Below the pieces are notes generated by a model. That model ran no database searches. It was given only the letters and a program-made list of their open reading frames with translations, and was not told the DNA's origin. Made by a program: the position numbers and the translations under genes. This document shows positions 1 through 10,520 of a stretch of 64,000 nucleotides of DNA, one piece after another; position 1 is the first letter of the stretch, and the number at the start of each line of letters is the position of its first letter. Source of the stretch: Micrasema longulum (lineage: Eukaryota; Arthropoda; Insecta; Trichoptera; Brachycentridae); the NCBI GenBank assembly GCA_022494885.1, contig JAGVSM010002795.1, positions 1 through 64,000 on the forward strand, given 5' to 3'.

Positions 1-220
1 GGGCCCTGATTACAATGGGAAGATAACAGAGTTATCTTCGACTGTCTATAAAGAAAACCCGATATTTGTGTACGTAAATGAGTATATTTGCATGAACATT
101 CAAAGTATCTTCGTCGGTAACCTATAATTTAACAAGTTTAGGAGAAAAAATTGTAGGCATATTCTGCTTTTAACTTAATTTTACTTTGTAGATAAAATTG
201 AAGATAAATGTTAACTTAAA
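1..220. mobile_element. Foldback element FB2 (right side lost)
   Basis: The window opens exactly on the terminal motif GGGCCCTGATTACAATGGGA seen at the ends of the copies at 7443-7817 and 24099-24688. The body (cttcgactgtctataaag, cttcgtcggtaacctataa, gtagataaaattgaagata) runs in the same order as in those copies, but the inverted GGGCCC end is missing: at about 217 it runs straight into an A/T-rich LINE-like tail. Non-coding and non-autonomous; the class is not certain. Confidence 0.7.
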
Positions 221-307
221 TAACCCTTGTTAGACAATCGAAGCAACTTTGTTTGAATGTATAATTTTATGTATATGATATGGTATAAATAAATAAATAA
301 AAATAAA
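218..307 (+). mobile_element. 3' tail of a non-LTR retrotransposon
   Basis: The stretch containing TAGACAATCGAAGCAACTTT and ending in (AAAT)n closely matches 37470-37575, which has the same text followed by (AAAT)n. A shared unique segment followed by a simple-sequence tail is the usual look of a severely 5'-truncated LINE 3' end. No coding capacity remains. Confidence 0.55.
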
Positions 308-420
308 TACATTTTAAAATCTGTTCCAAGTTTTTTCTTTCATTCGTCAGACATTTCTCAAGGTCTCATATTTGCCTTCCAGTTGTTCCGGGCTCCAATA
401 ATATTATTCAGTTACAAACG

Positions 421-624
421 ATGGCAGCTCCAAATTTGTCAAACGATGCCCAGTTGCGGTACATGGTCCAGTGGTTCGAGGAGTGGAGTGAACTGCAGCG
501 TCAGGACTTCCTGCCCATCCTCGCAGAGAAAATCGCCGCCAACGGTGCCTACGTCAATGGCATTGTCAACTCCATGAATTCTGTCAACTGTCAGGATAAA
601 CCCATGAATCTCTTCCAATGTCGG
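421..624 (+). CDS. C14orf119: C14orf119-like protein, exon 1
   Basis: Start codon 421, 68 codons, phase 0, donor CGG|GTGAGA at 625. The peptide begins MAAPNLSNDAQLRYMVQWF; the block LRYMVQWFEEWSELQRQDF and the ending PMNLFQCR recall animal C14orf119 (DUF4508-type), where a tryptophan-rich helical repeat 'hhxWFxxWsxxqRxxFl' occurs twice, once in each exon here. Joined to 1642-1968 it gives a 176-aa protein, longer than the roughly 140-aa human protein because of an acidic tail. Cellular function is unknown. A pyrimidine tract and AG at 379-380 suggest that an untranslated exon boundary lies just upstream and the first exon lies outside the window. The 1-kb intron carries FB5, FB1 and SINE1. 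The symbol is assigned by recognition of the repeat pattern, not by alignment. Confidence 0.85.
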
Positions 625-776
625 GTGAGATATAAATAGAATATACAAAATATAAAAATAGACTCAGATAAATATATATAAAAGCAAAGAACTAAAACAC
701 TTTGTGGCATTATTTATTTTTACCCGAGTATATTCGGGATTGGTCTTTTCCGCATGATTAAACAGCTGAAACCTGT

Positions 777-914
777 AGGTTTGGAGAGTCCGATTGTCTA
801 TTTTTATTATTATGTTGGTATATGTGCCCCTGAAGTATGCTTAAATTTTCATCTGTATTCATTGTTTACTTTGTCTTGATTGTCTGAAAAAATTGACAAT
901 CAGTCTCTCCAAAC
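777..914. mobile_element. Foldback element FB5 in C14orf119 intron
   Basis: Starts with GGTTTGGAGAGTCCGATTGT and ends with its near inverse (caatcagtctctccaaac). A second copy lies inverted at 8397-8535, sharing the interior (attcattgtttactttgtc, and the inverse of gcccctgaag). Similarity continues outside the inverted ends (ttcccattattttctgaa), so the true element may be larger. Confidence 0.6.
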
Positions 915-959
915 TTGCGAAATTAAAAAATTCCCATTATTTTCTGAACACACCTCAAA

Positions 960-1312
960 CATTGGCAAAATGGTGAATGTTGCACAGTATGTAAAGCTGC
1001 CATTTAAACCAGCTGATGAAAGGTCGTAAGCCCTTTAAATGCATAGCTTCCATATTTCTTTTAAATTTATTTCAACAGAGAGGGAAAACATTTTTGAGAA
1101 GGGAATATGGAAGTCTAGGCATTTACAGGGCTTATGACCTGTCCTTGGCTGGTTTAAGTGGCCACATTACACACTGTGTAACATTCACCATTCTGCCCAT
1201 GTTTGAACATCCACATTTCCTCAACTCCTCCATCTGTTAACTTTTGTGAAGTAAAAGAGCTGAAACCTTTATCACGTGGGTGAGATTCATCCTGCTGAAC
1301 CAAATAGTTGTA
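960..1312. mobile_element. Foldback element FB1, copy 1
   Basis: An inverted half (aatgttgcacagtatgtaaa, then ggtcgtaagccc) is followed by a forward half (caacagagagggaaaacatt, aagtctaggcatttacaggg, gcttatgacctgtc, ttacacactgtgtaacattc). Lies in the intron of the C14orf119-like gene. Member of the commonest repeat family in the window (about 18 loci). Confidence 0.75.
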
Positions 1313-1320
1313 ATATGTCA

Positions 1321-1506
1321 ATCGGGTTGTGGTCCCGTGGCTAGTGTCTCGGACTCACAGACCAAAGGTCGAATCCCACTCTACCCCAACTTGATTCCAT
1401 TTTCTAATAGTGAGTTATTTACAACTCGTTGAAAATGGCCCTCAAAATTAAATATTTGGGTAAATCATAAGAACGCAAATATTTCTTTTTTAAAAAAAAA
1501 AAAAAA
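1321..1506 (+). mobile_element. SINE1, tRNA-derived, copy 1
   Basis: The head GGTTGTGGTCCCGTGGCTAG resembles a pol III box A region and AGGTCGAATCCCACTCT resembles box B. A conserved body (ccccaacttgattcc, gagttatttacaactcgttg) follows, ending in a run of A. The same order of parts appears at 4049 and 40579. Inserted in the sense direction inside the C14orf119 intron. Confidence 0.75.
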
Positions 1507-1641
1507 ATCTTAATAAGGGGATGTTATCCAATCTTTGTCTACAAACATTTGGACAAATTAAAAATATTATTAAATAATATTCCCTCGACCTTGAGAGCGA
1601 CTAAAAAAAATATCTTTTTTTAAAATTAAAATTAATTTCAG

Positions 1642-1968
1642 GTTAAATTGTTCAATGACTGGTTCACGAATTGGACGAACGAGGACCGCGACAAACTCGT
1701 AAACAGAATCTCCGAAACGGACGAAGACTTTGGCAAGAAGCTGCAGGAGGAGATAACCGGAAACAAACAGGTAATTGACGGAGAACCATCCCAGGAAGAA
1801 GCGTTTCTGGTCACCGCCCAGCCCGGGAACATCATTGCGGAGAACGGAGTCCATCACGCTGACGAAGAAGTGGAAATCGAAAATCAAGAAGTCATCGAAG
1901 AACAGATTGAAGCGATGCCGATTCATCTCGCCGAGAGCAATATACCCATTCAGATCACTGCGGAATAA
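1642..1968 (+). CDS. C14orf119: C14orf119-like protein, exon 2
   Basis: Acceptor TTTCAG|GTTAAATTG at 1640-1641, phase 0, stop TAA at 1966-1968. The first residues, VKLFNDWFTNWTNEDRDKL, are the second copy of the tryptophan-rich repeat. It is followed by NRISETDEDFGKKLQEEI, then an acidic, Glu-rich low-complexity tail without an obvious domain (GVHHADEEVEIENQEVIEE region). Joining to exon 1 restores one reading frame and one continuous repeat pair. The acidic tail is probably lineage-specific. The coding part is visibly richer in G+C than its surroundings, as expected of a selected exon. Confidence 0.85.
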   Translation, partial: VKLFNDWFTNWTNEDRDKLVNRISETDEDFGKKLQEEITGNKQVIDGEPSQEEAFLVTAQPGNIIAENGVHHADEEVEIENQEVIEEQIEAMPIHLAESNIPIQITAE

Positions 1969-2113
1969 ACATAGTTTGTAGATTATTATTTTTCTATGAT
2001 CCATACATAAGTGGAGTACATAAAGCGAGATAGTGCCCCTTGGGTAAAGTTTGATAGTATGTATGGTACAGTTATCTCTGAAACACAATTACATTCCTCT
2101 GGAAGCTTTCTTT

Positions 2114-2119
2114 AATAAA
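2114..2119 (+). promoter_or_regulatory. Poly(A) signal of C14orf119-like gene
   Basis: AATAAA about 145 bases after the stop codon; the nearest canonical hexamer downstream of exon 2. The inverted repeat pair 2099-2195 / 3225-3318 begins at this point, so part of the 3' end may be repeat-derived. Confidence 0.5.
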
Positions 2120-2882
2120 AAATGTATTTTAAAGCTCGTATACATGGATCAGAAAATGGTACAAGATCTATAATTCTTGTGGCAAATCTTGGACCATTTT
2201 ATTTACTGGATTTCCATGATTGAAAATTGCGCATTAGCATGCTCAGTACGTGGATGTTTTCTGTGCCATGGCAGACAACGGGCAGTTTCAAAGTTGACAC
2301 AGCAAGCTATCTTGTGATGACGCGTCTACTAACAATATATTATTATGCTATCAATAATCAATGTGACGTATCTAAAATAACATGGATCGTAATAAACATG
2401 AATAAATAAAATGACACAAGCAACAAAAAATGTACATTGACACTTAAAGTTGACAGTTAAAGTTGACAGTTAAAACAGTATGACAGGCGTGGATGCCAAA
2501 TCTTGGTTCAAATTTTTGTAGAGAAATAGGATGCTATAATAGTGGTTTAATTTTTCTGAATTTGACACAGATTTTACCCAAATTCAATTAATTTTTCAAT
2601 ATGTTTATTTACATTACAAAAAATATATTCAAGGCGTATGAATAACACAAAAAAAATTAGCAATGCAATTAGAATGTGAAAAACTGGTAAAATAAAAATG
2701 CCCAGTAATTAGAGTAAAAGGAAGCCTTTATTTTTACTTTATCCTCTCTGAACTTTCTTTCAGTAACATGTAGTAGAACAGAGATAGACGCATTTTTGAA
2801 ATGCTTAATGCGATGTCCCATCTCTGTTGCAACCAATCTCTTTTCGTATTCCCAACAGCATCACCAAAATTAAAAATAAGTT

Positions 2883-3225
2883 CTATTTTAAAAACCTTTC
2901 TCTAAAGATGTCAATATCCGAAGAGATACGGTTGAGTAAAGACGTTGCTTTTCCTACTGGCATTACAGAAAGATTAAACAGCTTAAGCCGGCTATGTCTA
3001 AGGTAGTTATTAGAAACGCAAAGAAAAATACTCTCCATTACATCCAACTTGATCGTAATACGACGAATCAATTAAAAAAATACATAAGCAGTTATGCATT
3101 TCTTTTTTTCTCCAGACTGCTGTAGCCAAGCATTTCCAGTATAAAGTGTGACGGGTACAACCGCGGACAGTATCCGTACTCTCTTAAGTAAAGATACTTC
3201 ATAAATTTGTGTATTACACGACACA
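2883..3225 (-). pseudogene. LINE-X reverse transcriptase C-terminus
   Basis: Minus-strand translation gives ESIFLCVSNNYLRHSRLKLF and then SVMPVGKATSLLNRIS, matching the layout seen at 47455-48560 and 61380-61795 (YxPxNYLRQRQHxLFxxPxxRTN, then MPVGRAISxLN). This block follows the polymerase domain in Jockey-like non-LTR elements. Frame-broken and without catalytic motifs: a dead 5'-truncated copy. Confidence 0.65.
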
Positions 3226-3318
3226 ACATTCATCAGGTCAAATCTTGTATAAGATCTTGTACCATTTTCTGACGCGTGTAATACGAGCTTAAACAGAGAG
3301 CTTCCAAACATTACTTGT

Positions 3319-4048
3319 TACATTCTATTTTCAGATGTTTACCTGCATTTTTTTATACAAATGTAATATTCATACAACCGTACCATTGGCAAACTGGCTC
3401 TATGAACTCTCTGCATTGGATAGCGCACAGAACTCTTGGTTTTTGCAGCTTAAAAAATATTTAAACCACCTGTATTATTCATATGATTAATTATTTAAAT
3501 TGATACAAATGTATTTTTATAGATATTTATGTCAATATTTCCATTAATCATTATCAGATATTTGCAGACTCTTTAAATTTGTCTTGTCTATGCATTTGAT
3601 TTTATCGTAAACAATGGCTAATTTATTACACATTACTTTGAAAAATAATTAACTAAGAATTAATTATATGCGTTGGATTGAATAAAGGTAGTACATTATT
3701 AAAAAAAAAAAACACGTCATAAATCATCGCTTGTGGTTCCTTTATATTTTAATGATTTTGTAAAAAAGTCTTCATAATTTAAATAGAAGTTGTAATGCAA
3801 AAAGCTATTTATTTTTTCTCCACGACTTAGGGTCAGATGTGTGGTGACTTATATTTAAAGGCTCTTTTACATCCTTTATTTAGACAGAAAAATATACAAT
3901 ATTTTAAATTAAAATATGTCTAAATAAAAATTATCACTGGTCCGGAAGCTTCTTAACACATATTACATATTACTTATAATCTATTCCAAAATGATGACCC
4001 GAATATATCTCTGTTTACAAACCTGCTATTAATATTAGTGGCAGAATT
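3319..4048. other. AT-rich intergenic DNA, nothing recognised
   Basis: No splice-supported exon, inverted repeat or LINE motif seen. Contains an A run at 3702-3711. Confidence 0.5.
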
Positions 4049-4205
4049 AAGTCGTAGTTCCGTGGCTCGGATTGGAGGTTCAAGGTTCGAATCCCACTCT
4101 ACCCCAACTTGATTCCCATTTTATAATAGTAAGTTATATACAACTCCTTTTAAATGGCCCCCAAAATTAAATTACTTTGGTATATTATAAGAATGTGAAT
4201 ATTAC
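4049..4205 (+). mobile_element. SINE1, copy 2
   Basis: AGTTCCGTGGCTCGG head and GGTTCGAATCCCACTCTACC box-B-like segment, then the shared body (ccccaacttgattccc, aatagtaagttatatacaac). Slightly shortened in the head compared with copies at 1321 and 40579. Confidence 0.7.
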
Positions 4206-4939
4206 CAGCGGGGAACTCTGGTTTTATGATCTCTGTGAAGAGTATCAGTTTTGTCTTGTCGACATAAGCAATATTTTATTCCTCATCCAAAACTCATTTT
4301 ATTCTTTCCTAGATTGAATTCTCATTCCATTTTTTTTTTTAATATAAAAGCCTAATCAATTAGCTAATTAGTGTTTTCATTCGACTTTCATTTTAGTTTT
4401 GTTTACTTTGATATTAACTTTATTAATTCTCATTTGATTTAAATTACTCCACGTCTATAAAAGATGTAAGTAAAATTTTGCAATTTCTCATATAATAATG
4501 CCTAAAGTTAACACGAAAAAAATATTTTTATACATGAATATAACCTGTAGCTTAGAGGATAAAACACGGGAGTCAATTTTTTGCCGCTTTGAAGTTAAAA
4601 ATTCAGAAATTATTGCAATAAGCTATTTTATATGTGAATAGAACACCGAAGGTCATTTTCGCCATAAAAATTATTTTTAAGTTAAAATAAAAATCTGAAG
4701 TACAATTTGTTTTAATGCAAACAACATCAGATACACTATTTTTATATGTACTTTTATTAAAACAATCATTTTTTACATTGAAAGTTTTTTATAGATTTAA
4801 ATTATCTCATTTGGTTCAAGAGTTATCATGTTTTGGAAATCGCACAATAACAAAATCTCATTTCCTGAACATTTCATGTATCTTTTAATGTGACTCCTGT
4901 GGTTTATCCTTTAAGGTACAATATGTATGTTGTATTATA
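4206..4939. other. AT-rich intergenic DNA, nothing recognised
   Basis: Low-complexity A/T sequence; no feature supported. The same applies to 5178-5893, 6191-6793, 7067-7442, 7818-8396 and 8536-9425. Confidence 0.5.
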
Positions 4940-5177
4940 AATTCGCTGCCATAGTTCTTGTATGTTCAATAGACCATTTTTAGAAAATTGAGTAACGAAT
5001 GCCACTATGTTCATTATCTTATTACGCATCCACGTTATTTAATAGTAATTTCAGCATTTTTTGAGTGCCAATCTCCACTTATTGATTTTACTTATTTGAC
5101 TTTAAAAACAAATAAAATGTCGTTTGTAAAAATTGCAGAATGGTCTATTGAACATACAAGAACTAGGGCAGCGAATT
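4940..5177. mobile_element. Short inverted-repeat element (MITE)
   Basis: AATTCGCTGCC(a)TAGTTCTTG... at the left is mirrored by ...CAAGAACTAGGGCAGCGAATT at the right: about 37 bases of terminal inverted repeat, including tgttcaatagaccat. The interior encodes nothing recognisable; an open frame across it is a by-product of the repeat. Only one copy is seen here. Confidence 0.65.
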
Positions 5178-5893
5178 GTGTTATTTTTTACAGTTTTATT
5201 ATTTGTCAATTAAAACCTGTACTAAATATCCAAAGTGAATTTGATAATGAATTTTCAATAAAAATTCATTTAAGATTTATTACAACAACGAATTAATAAA
5301 TATTACATATAATAATTGTACATTTGAATAAGTTTACCTTCATCGTTGATAGCCATATTTTATATTTATATTAGTTTTTAATTATTCTACTATTTGATAA
5401 GTCTTTTTCTACTTTTGATGAATTTTTACATCCTTATTTTAAATACTACGGGAGCAATAATCTATGAATCTTTATCTCGTAAAAAAATATTTTTATTTGA
5501 AATTTTTACAATGATTATCAGTTTCACGTTTGAAGTGTGATATTGATTATTTTGCTTTGAATAGTTTTCTGACTGAAGGGTCTATTCCACCATTAGGCGT
5601 TAGTAAAGGAAAGGGAAACGCCTAAAATACCACCAAATAAAGTAATGTTAATAATATCGTTATCTTACTTTTGAGGATAAATTCGAGCGTGAATCCGTTT
5701 TGGACTTAATTTAGTTTCGAGAAATTATGTGCTCCGAAAACAAGTTATGTATAAATAAATGTTATATCACATTCCTACTATGTATATAAATATCATCTTT
5801 AAAAATGTAATGGTTCTTAATTTTTGTTCGAAATTTTAATCTGCTATTCTGAATCTTCGCACGGGCGTAGAAAAGAAGGAAATTTGGGAATTT

Positions 5894-6190
5894 TTATTTT
5901 TTACATGCAACTACACTTTGCTTCATATATGGCCACACTGATTATTAAACGTCAAATGAATACGAACACATCAAATCAAACATGATTATTTTCATTCAGA
6001 ACATCATTAAGACCTTAAGCATTATCCGAAATACTTAATTAGGTTGAATTGACCTAACCGTATTTGTTTTTTTCCGTTTTTTAAACAGTTTTATACTATC
6101 AATTATAAAACTGGTTATTTTACGTCATTTGACGTTTAATCATTGGTGTAGCCATATATGAAGCAAAGTGTAGTCGCATGTAAAAAATAA
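5894..6190. mobile_element. MITE with about 65-bp inverted ends
   Basis: Left end TTATTTTTTACATGCAACTA and the inverse right end TTATTTTTTACATGCGACTA continue through cactttgcttcatatatggc and attaaacgtcaaatga with few mismatches. The core (aattaggttgaattgac, ctaaccgtatttg) recurs as a fragment at 50925-51010. Non-coding. Confidence 0.7.
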
Positions 6191-6793
6191 TAATCCATAA
6201 ATTAACCACTTTACTAGAGATGGGCGTTTTGGTTATTCAAAAAAAGTTGCATTATCAGTTAGCATTTCACAAATTAAACTGTTTTGTGAAACGGTTTGTG
6301 TAGCTTTAAAAGCGGTCGGTAGAAAAAAAATTAAATTAGTGAACAATGGTTGTCGAATGTCGGAACGAATCCAACATGCACGGAATACCCCAAAAAAGAT
6401 ACATATTCATATTAGTGACCGTGAAAACCTACGCACCTGTAATTGCAACTGCCCATATTTCATCTTTGCAAAGTTTTCTGTGTGCAATTGTCAAAATCAT
6501 ATCATTTTTACAATTTAATGCTATTGTCAAATAAGATTTTTAAAACACATTTCTGTGGTGAAATCCACCGTGAAAAGAGATTATTATTAAATATATATTT
6601 TATAAAAGTTATTCTCCAAAAAGTGTCAATGTTTAACTAATTTGAGAGGCTATTAAAACATGTATTTATTTTTTGTTTGCTAATAAAACTAATAAATTAT
6701 ACTCAGTCCGATTCAAATCTATTATATTTGGATGCACTCATATTGCAATGGTTGTAAGAATGTAATTTTTAAGACATATATGTTTTTTTTTAT

Positions 6794-7066
6794 ATCGAGC
6801 CATAACAACATAACCGACGACAATGTAGGCGGTTACGCTAGCTTGCACCATTGTCAGAGTTATAAGCAAAACAGAATTACCGCCACTATCTTAAAAGCGG
6901 AAGGTATTTAAACAACTAGGCTGTCATTTCAGTATTGGCAGTAACCAACCATTATAAATCTCATTTACCGAATTGTTAAAAATATATATATGGAACAAAA
7001 ATTTAAAAAAAACTTCTGCACAATTCACTATTTGTCGCTTACGTTGTTCTGCCGATTATGGCTCGA
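6794..7066. repeat. Segment bounded by short inverted repeats
   Basis: ATCGAGCCATAA near 6794 is mirrored by TTATGGCTCGAT near 7055, with weaker symmetry just inside (aacaacataaccg / cttacgttgttctg). Could be an old MITE, but only about 12 bases pair strictly. Confidence 0.3.
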
Positions 7067-7442
7067 TGTAACAAAACTTTATTTTGACACTTTTTAAAAA
7101 TTATGTTTTTTATATTATGATAACATGTGTGTTTGTATTTCTGTAAAATTTAACATATCTGAAGCACCAGTTGTAACAAAAATGTTCTGTTTTTGCCAAA
7201 TTTTTTAAAAATAGGTTGCATAAAAAAGGGGGATAAAGCAACCTGTTTTGCACGTTTTTCTGAAAATGAGAATGATTTAAACTTCATTCCGAACCACAAA
7301 ATGTAATTTTTTTATTGTTAAAATTTTTGCATTTTTGTTAAAATGGACAGATGGTCTCATTTTACTATTTTCTTACAAGACGTTTTGTCCATTTTTATAA
7401 AAAAGCCACAATTATTTGACTTTAAACTTTTTTTATGCAACT

Positions 7443-7817
7443 GGGCCCCGACTACAAAGGGAAGTTAACAGCTATCTTCGACTGTCTATAAAGAAAAATC
7501 AATATTTGTGTATGAAAATGAGTATATTTGCATGAACATTTATACCCGTATGCAGAGACAAAACTTAAGGTGAGGAAAGTACATTCTAATCTCAAATGCG
7601 GAGAATAACCTGAAGGTGAAAACAATAGAATGTACTTTCCTCACCTTAAGGTTTGTCTCTGCATACGGGTGTTAAAGTATATTTGTCGGTAACCTATAAT
7701 TGAACATGTTTAGAAGAAAACATTGTAAGCATATTCTGCTTTTCATACAAAAAACTTAATTTTACTTTGTCGAAAAAATTGAAGTTAAATGTTAACTTCC
7801 CATTGTAATCGGGGCCC
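7443..7817. mobile_element. Foldback element FB2 with intact ends
   Basis: Begins GGGCCCCGACTACAAAGGGA and ends with the inverse (tcccattgtaatcggggccc). The interior matches the copies at 1 and 24099 (ttcgactgtctataaagaaa, tatatttgcatgaacatt, aacctataattgaacatg). It is interrupted at 7543-7671 by a smaller palindromic element. The symmetry extends two bases out (CT...AG). Confidence 0.75.
7543..7671. mobile_element. 129-bp palindromic MITE with TTA duplication
   Basis: TACCCGTATGCAGAGACAAA at the left is mirrored at the right; the inverted repeats run about 45 bases (through aaggtgaggaaagtacattc). The host FB2 sequence reads ...gaacat TTA [element] TTA aagtat..., while uninterrupted FB2 copies read gaacatttaaagtat, so the insertion duplicated TTA. 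A 3-bp TWA-type duplication is typical of PIF/Harbinger transposons; that assignment is an inference. Confidence 0.7.
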
Positions 7818-8396
7818 AGGGCTTAATTAATTATTATATGAATTAAAAATACATAATGCAATCAACTTATAAATCTACCATTTAGATTAATTTTGTCCCT
7901 TAATTTTTCATCAGAGTAAGCTTTTTTTCAACAGTTAAAAACTACTTATCGCACATCAAGTGCAAATACCTACAAGCTTGCGACAAATGCAATTGTTTTG
8001 CACTAAAACTAAAAATGAGAAATTCGCTCGTTGGTTTTACACTCACGTTGCGATATTATGAATTGATTAGATTAATGCTTCACATTTTCATACTTAAATT
8101 CTAACTTCTTTATTTTTTGGTTAGAAGATACTAAAATAAATTTAAATTGTAATATTCAGCTCTTGTTTTTGGTAGTATTATTCTAATATCTTTTATAGAA
8201 GTGTTCTTTGGCAAAAATTTACAAATGTTGTACATAATTTACTTAGTCATCAAAAGATATAAAATCAGCCAACAAAAAAATTGCTAATGTTGACTTATAA
8301 TATTCTCTTGACGAATAAAGTCAATCGCTTCTCGAAAATTAATAAAAATATATAAGTTGTCTTCAGAAAATAACGGGAATTTTTCAATTTCGCGGG

Positions 8397-8535
8397 TTTG
8401 GAGAGTCCGATTCTCAAATGTTTAACCTTAGCGGCTGCCACAGACAAAGTAAACAATGAATACGGCTGAAAATTTTAGCGTTCTTCAGGGGCATGTATAA
8501 CAACATTAAAAAAAAAGAAAATCGTACTCTCACAC
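8397..8535. mobile_element. Foldback element FB5, copy 2
   Basis: GGGTTTGGAGAGTCCGATTC at the left; the interior (aagtaaacaatgaatac, ttcttcaggggcat) is the inverse of the copy at 777-914. The right inverted end is degraded (tcgtactctcacacc). Confidence 0.55.
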
Positions 8536-9425
8536 CTCGTATATCTACGCACATTTTTTTACAAAAATCATTACTAAAATATTTTAGAGTTTTTTAATGA
8601 ATATTTTGTTTTAAAACCCGTTCTTGCTACTCACAAATGTCAATATTACGGCAGCTAAATGTAGTTTTAATTTATTCAATTTATAACAAGTGAAATTATT
8701 GATCTGTCACAGAAGAAACATATAAATGAAAATTGATTAAAAAAATACACAATTTTACTATCTCGACTGTATTAAATTGTGTGTTTTGCCATTATATATG
8801 TTTAAATGTTTTATTCAAATGTTTGATTCTCAATTTTGCACAAAATGTTTTTTCCTTATCGCTCAAAATAAAGCGTAACTAAAGAAAATTACATTTACAG
8901 TAATTTTTTAGGAACCATGCATTTTTTGTGCTAAAAATGATTGTATTTCTGATATCTTTTTATTTTTCTGTCTTGTACAGATTGTATTTACATTTTTAAA
9001 AATAAGTTTAAAATTATACACCCGTAAAAGCTTTTCTATTTCACAATTTACCTTATTCATTACATGGTTTACTATTACTGTAAGTTTTTTTTCTTTTGAA
9101 TCTCAGTTATGCAAAATGTTATTCATATTTTTATGTCTGTAATATTGATCATAACAGCCTATTTATCTTAACTAACATTCAGTAACTTTTACAGGAGATT
9201 AAATAAAAATTATAAATTTATTTTGGTCTGAATAAGTACGGCAAGGATTAAAAAAAAAGAGTTAAAATTTGTCACCATTGTGTCTATCTTTAAAACCAAT
9301 CCAATATAAAGATTCTAAGTGTATAAAAACTTCAACAATAGATGGCGCCACATACATTTATTTTCTATAGTAGACCTACACTTATACGAAATGTAATATT
9401 CGAATCAAGCATATATAGAATACAT

Positions 9426-9880
9426 ATTACAACAGAGATGAAAAACATTTAAGAGAAGGTAGTATAGAAGTCTAGGCATCTACAGGGCTTATGACCTGTC
9501 AATGGCTGGTTTAAGTGGCCACTTTACACACTGTGTAACATTCACCATTCTGCCTATATTTGAAGATCTATATTCCTTCAATTCTTTCATCTGTTGATGT
9601 TTGTGAAGTTAAAAAGCTGAAACCTTTATTTATGTTGATATGAACAGCTCCCCAGTGAGTTGAATCCAGTCCTTGTCTACAAAAATTTGGACAAACTTAA
9701 AATATTGTTGATATTTGGAAAATATGTATAAAAATGCCATATGTGAAAATGGATGTCAACTACTCATAGGTAGAATAGTGTAAAGTGATAATTTTACCAA
9801 GCCGATAACAGATCATAAGGTCTATAAATGCCTAGACTTACGTTTACTCGACAGCTTCATCTCTGTTAAAAAAATATGTA
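9426..9880. mobile_element. Foldback element FB1, copy 2 plus half copy
   Basis: Forward arm from attacaacagagatgaaaaa through gtctaggcatctacagggct, core ttacacactgtgtaacattc, then ggctgaaacc-type module, closing with ccttgtctacaaaaatttgg and aatattgt near 9713. A further inverted arm fragment (gataacagatcataagg, atgcctagactta, tcatctctgtt) lies at 9795-9880. Confidence 0.7.
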
Positions 9881-9999
9881 ATATTATTAATATACAGTAT
9901 TTTTAGAATAAAACTTTTATTCAAATAATAATCAAAGGTTATTAAATAATTGGTTTTATAATATTATTCCCTTTTAACAAATGAGGAACTTCAGCCCTA

Positions 10000-10262
10000 C
10001 GGAAAATAAAAAATGATTTTTTACCTGCCATAAAAATTAAAGCATTTAATTTTACGGCAAAATTTCTTGAAAATATCCGAAAAAAAAAAAAAATTAAAAT
10101 TAAAAAAAGAACTAATTTGATCGACATCACTTGTTCATATGAATCGACCAATGATAAGTGGTGAAATATTTAAGTTTACTTACTGTCAACGGACCTATCT
10201 GCGGATCTGACCAAGAAGAAGCGGAAGAGAACTTGTGACGACACGCGAAGTAATTCCAGAAA
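10000..10262 (-). repeat. CRE-repeat family, copy 1
   Basis: Read on the minus strand, this matches the copy at 14535-14880: ggaattacttcgcgtgtcgtcac, then acaagttctcttcc, later tttcaagaaattttgccg and ttaaatgctttaattttt. Family members elsewhere carry GTGACGTCAC at the corresponding place; here it reads tcgtcac. Class unknown. Confidence 0.5.
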
Positions 10263-10520
10263 TCATCATAGTTCCCTTTCCGCACATAAGGGTGCGTAGG
10301 GCACTGCATTGGTACACCGATTGCAGCGTATCTTAATATTTTTTGTCACTTAGAGGTAAGATGATCAGTCTTACGCTTCAGGTACTAGTCCAGAGCCTAT
10401 GAAATATCCTGGTGTGAAAACATTTTTTAAATAAATATTTCATATCAACCGTGTTGGGAATCGAACCCGAGACCTCTTGCATGGTAGGCAAACGCGCTGA
10501 CCAGTCGCACGAGGCCGTCG
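10262..10520 (-). mobile_element. SINE2, tRNA-derived, copy 1
   Basis: On the minus strand the head CGTGCGACTGGTCAGCGCGT resembles box A and GGTCTCGGGTTCGATTCCCA resembles box B. The body follows (tgatatgaaatatttattt, ggactagtacctgaagcg, gactgatcatctta, ccaatgcagtgccctac). Five further copies or pieces occur in the window. Retroposed pol III transcript, dependent on LINE machinery. Confidence 0.8.

Larger units (their letters stand above)
2099..3318. repeat. Inverted repeat pair around a LINE remnant
   Basis: 2099-2195 (ggaagctttc, agctcgtat, tcagaaaatggtacaagatc) reappears inverted at 3225-3318 (gatcttgtaccattttctga, atacgagctt, gagcttcc). About 95 bases per arm, imperfect. A LINE remnant and plain AT-rich DNA lie between. 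It could be an unrecognised long foldback element or two opposite copies. The first arm overlaps the 3' end of the upstream gene. 2440-2475 also has a short tandem repeat of aaagttgacagtt. Confidence 0.55.

Noticed and set aside
1321..1395. Possible functional tRNA gene in the C14orf119 intron
   Set aside because: Same head occurs in three copies with a shared non-tRNA body, so it is a SINE.
4988..5296. 102-codon open frame
   Set aside because: Runs across the inverted ends of the MITE at 4940-5177; composition is AT-driven and no domain is visible.
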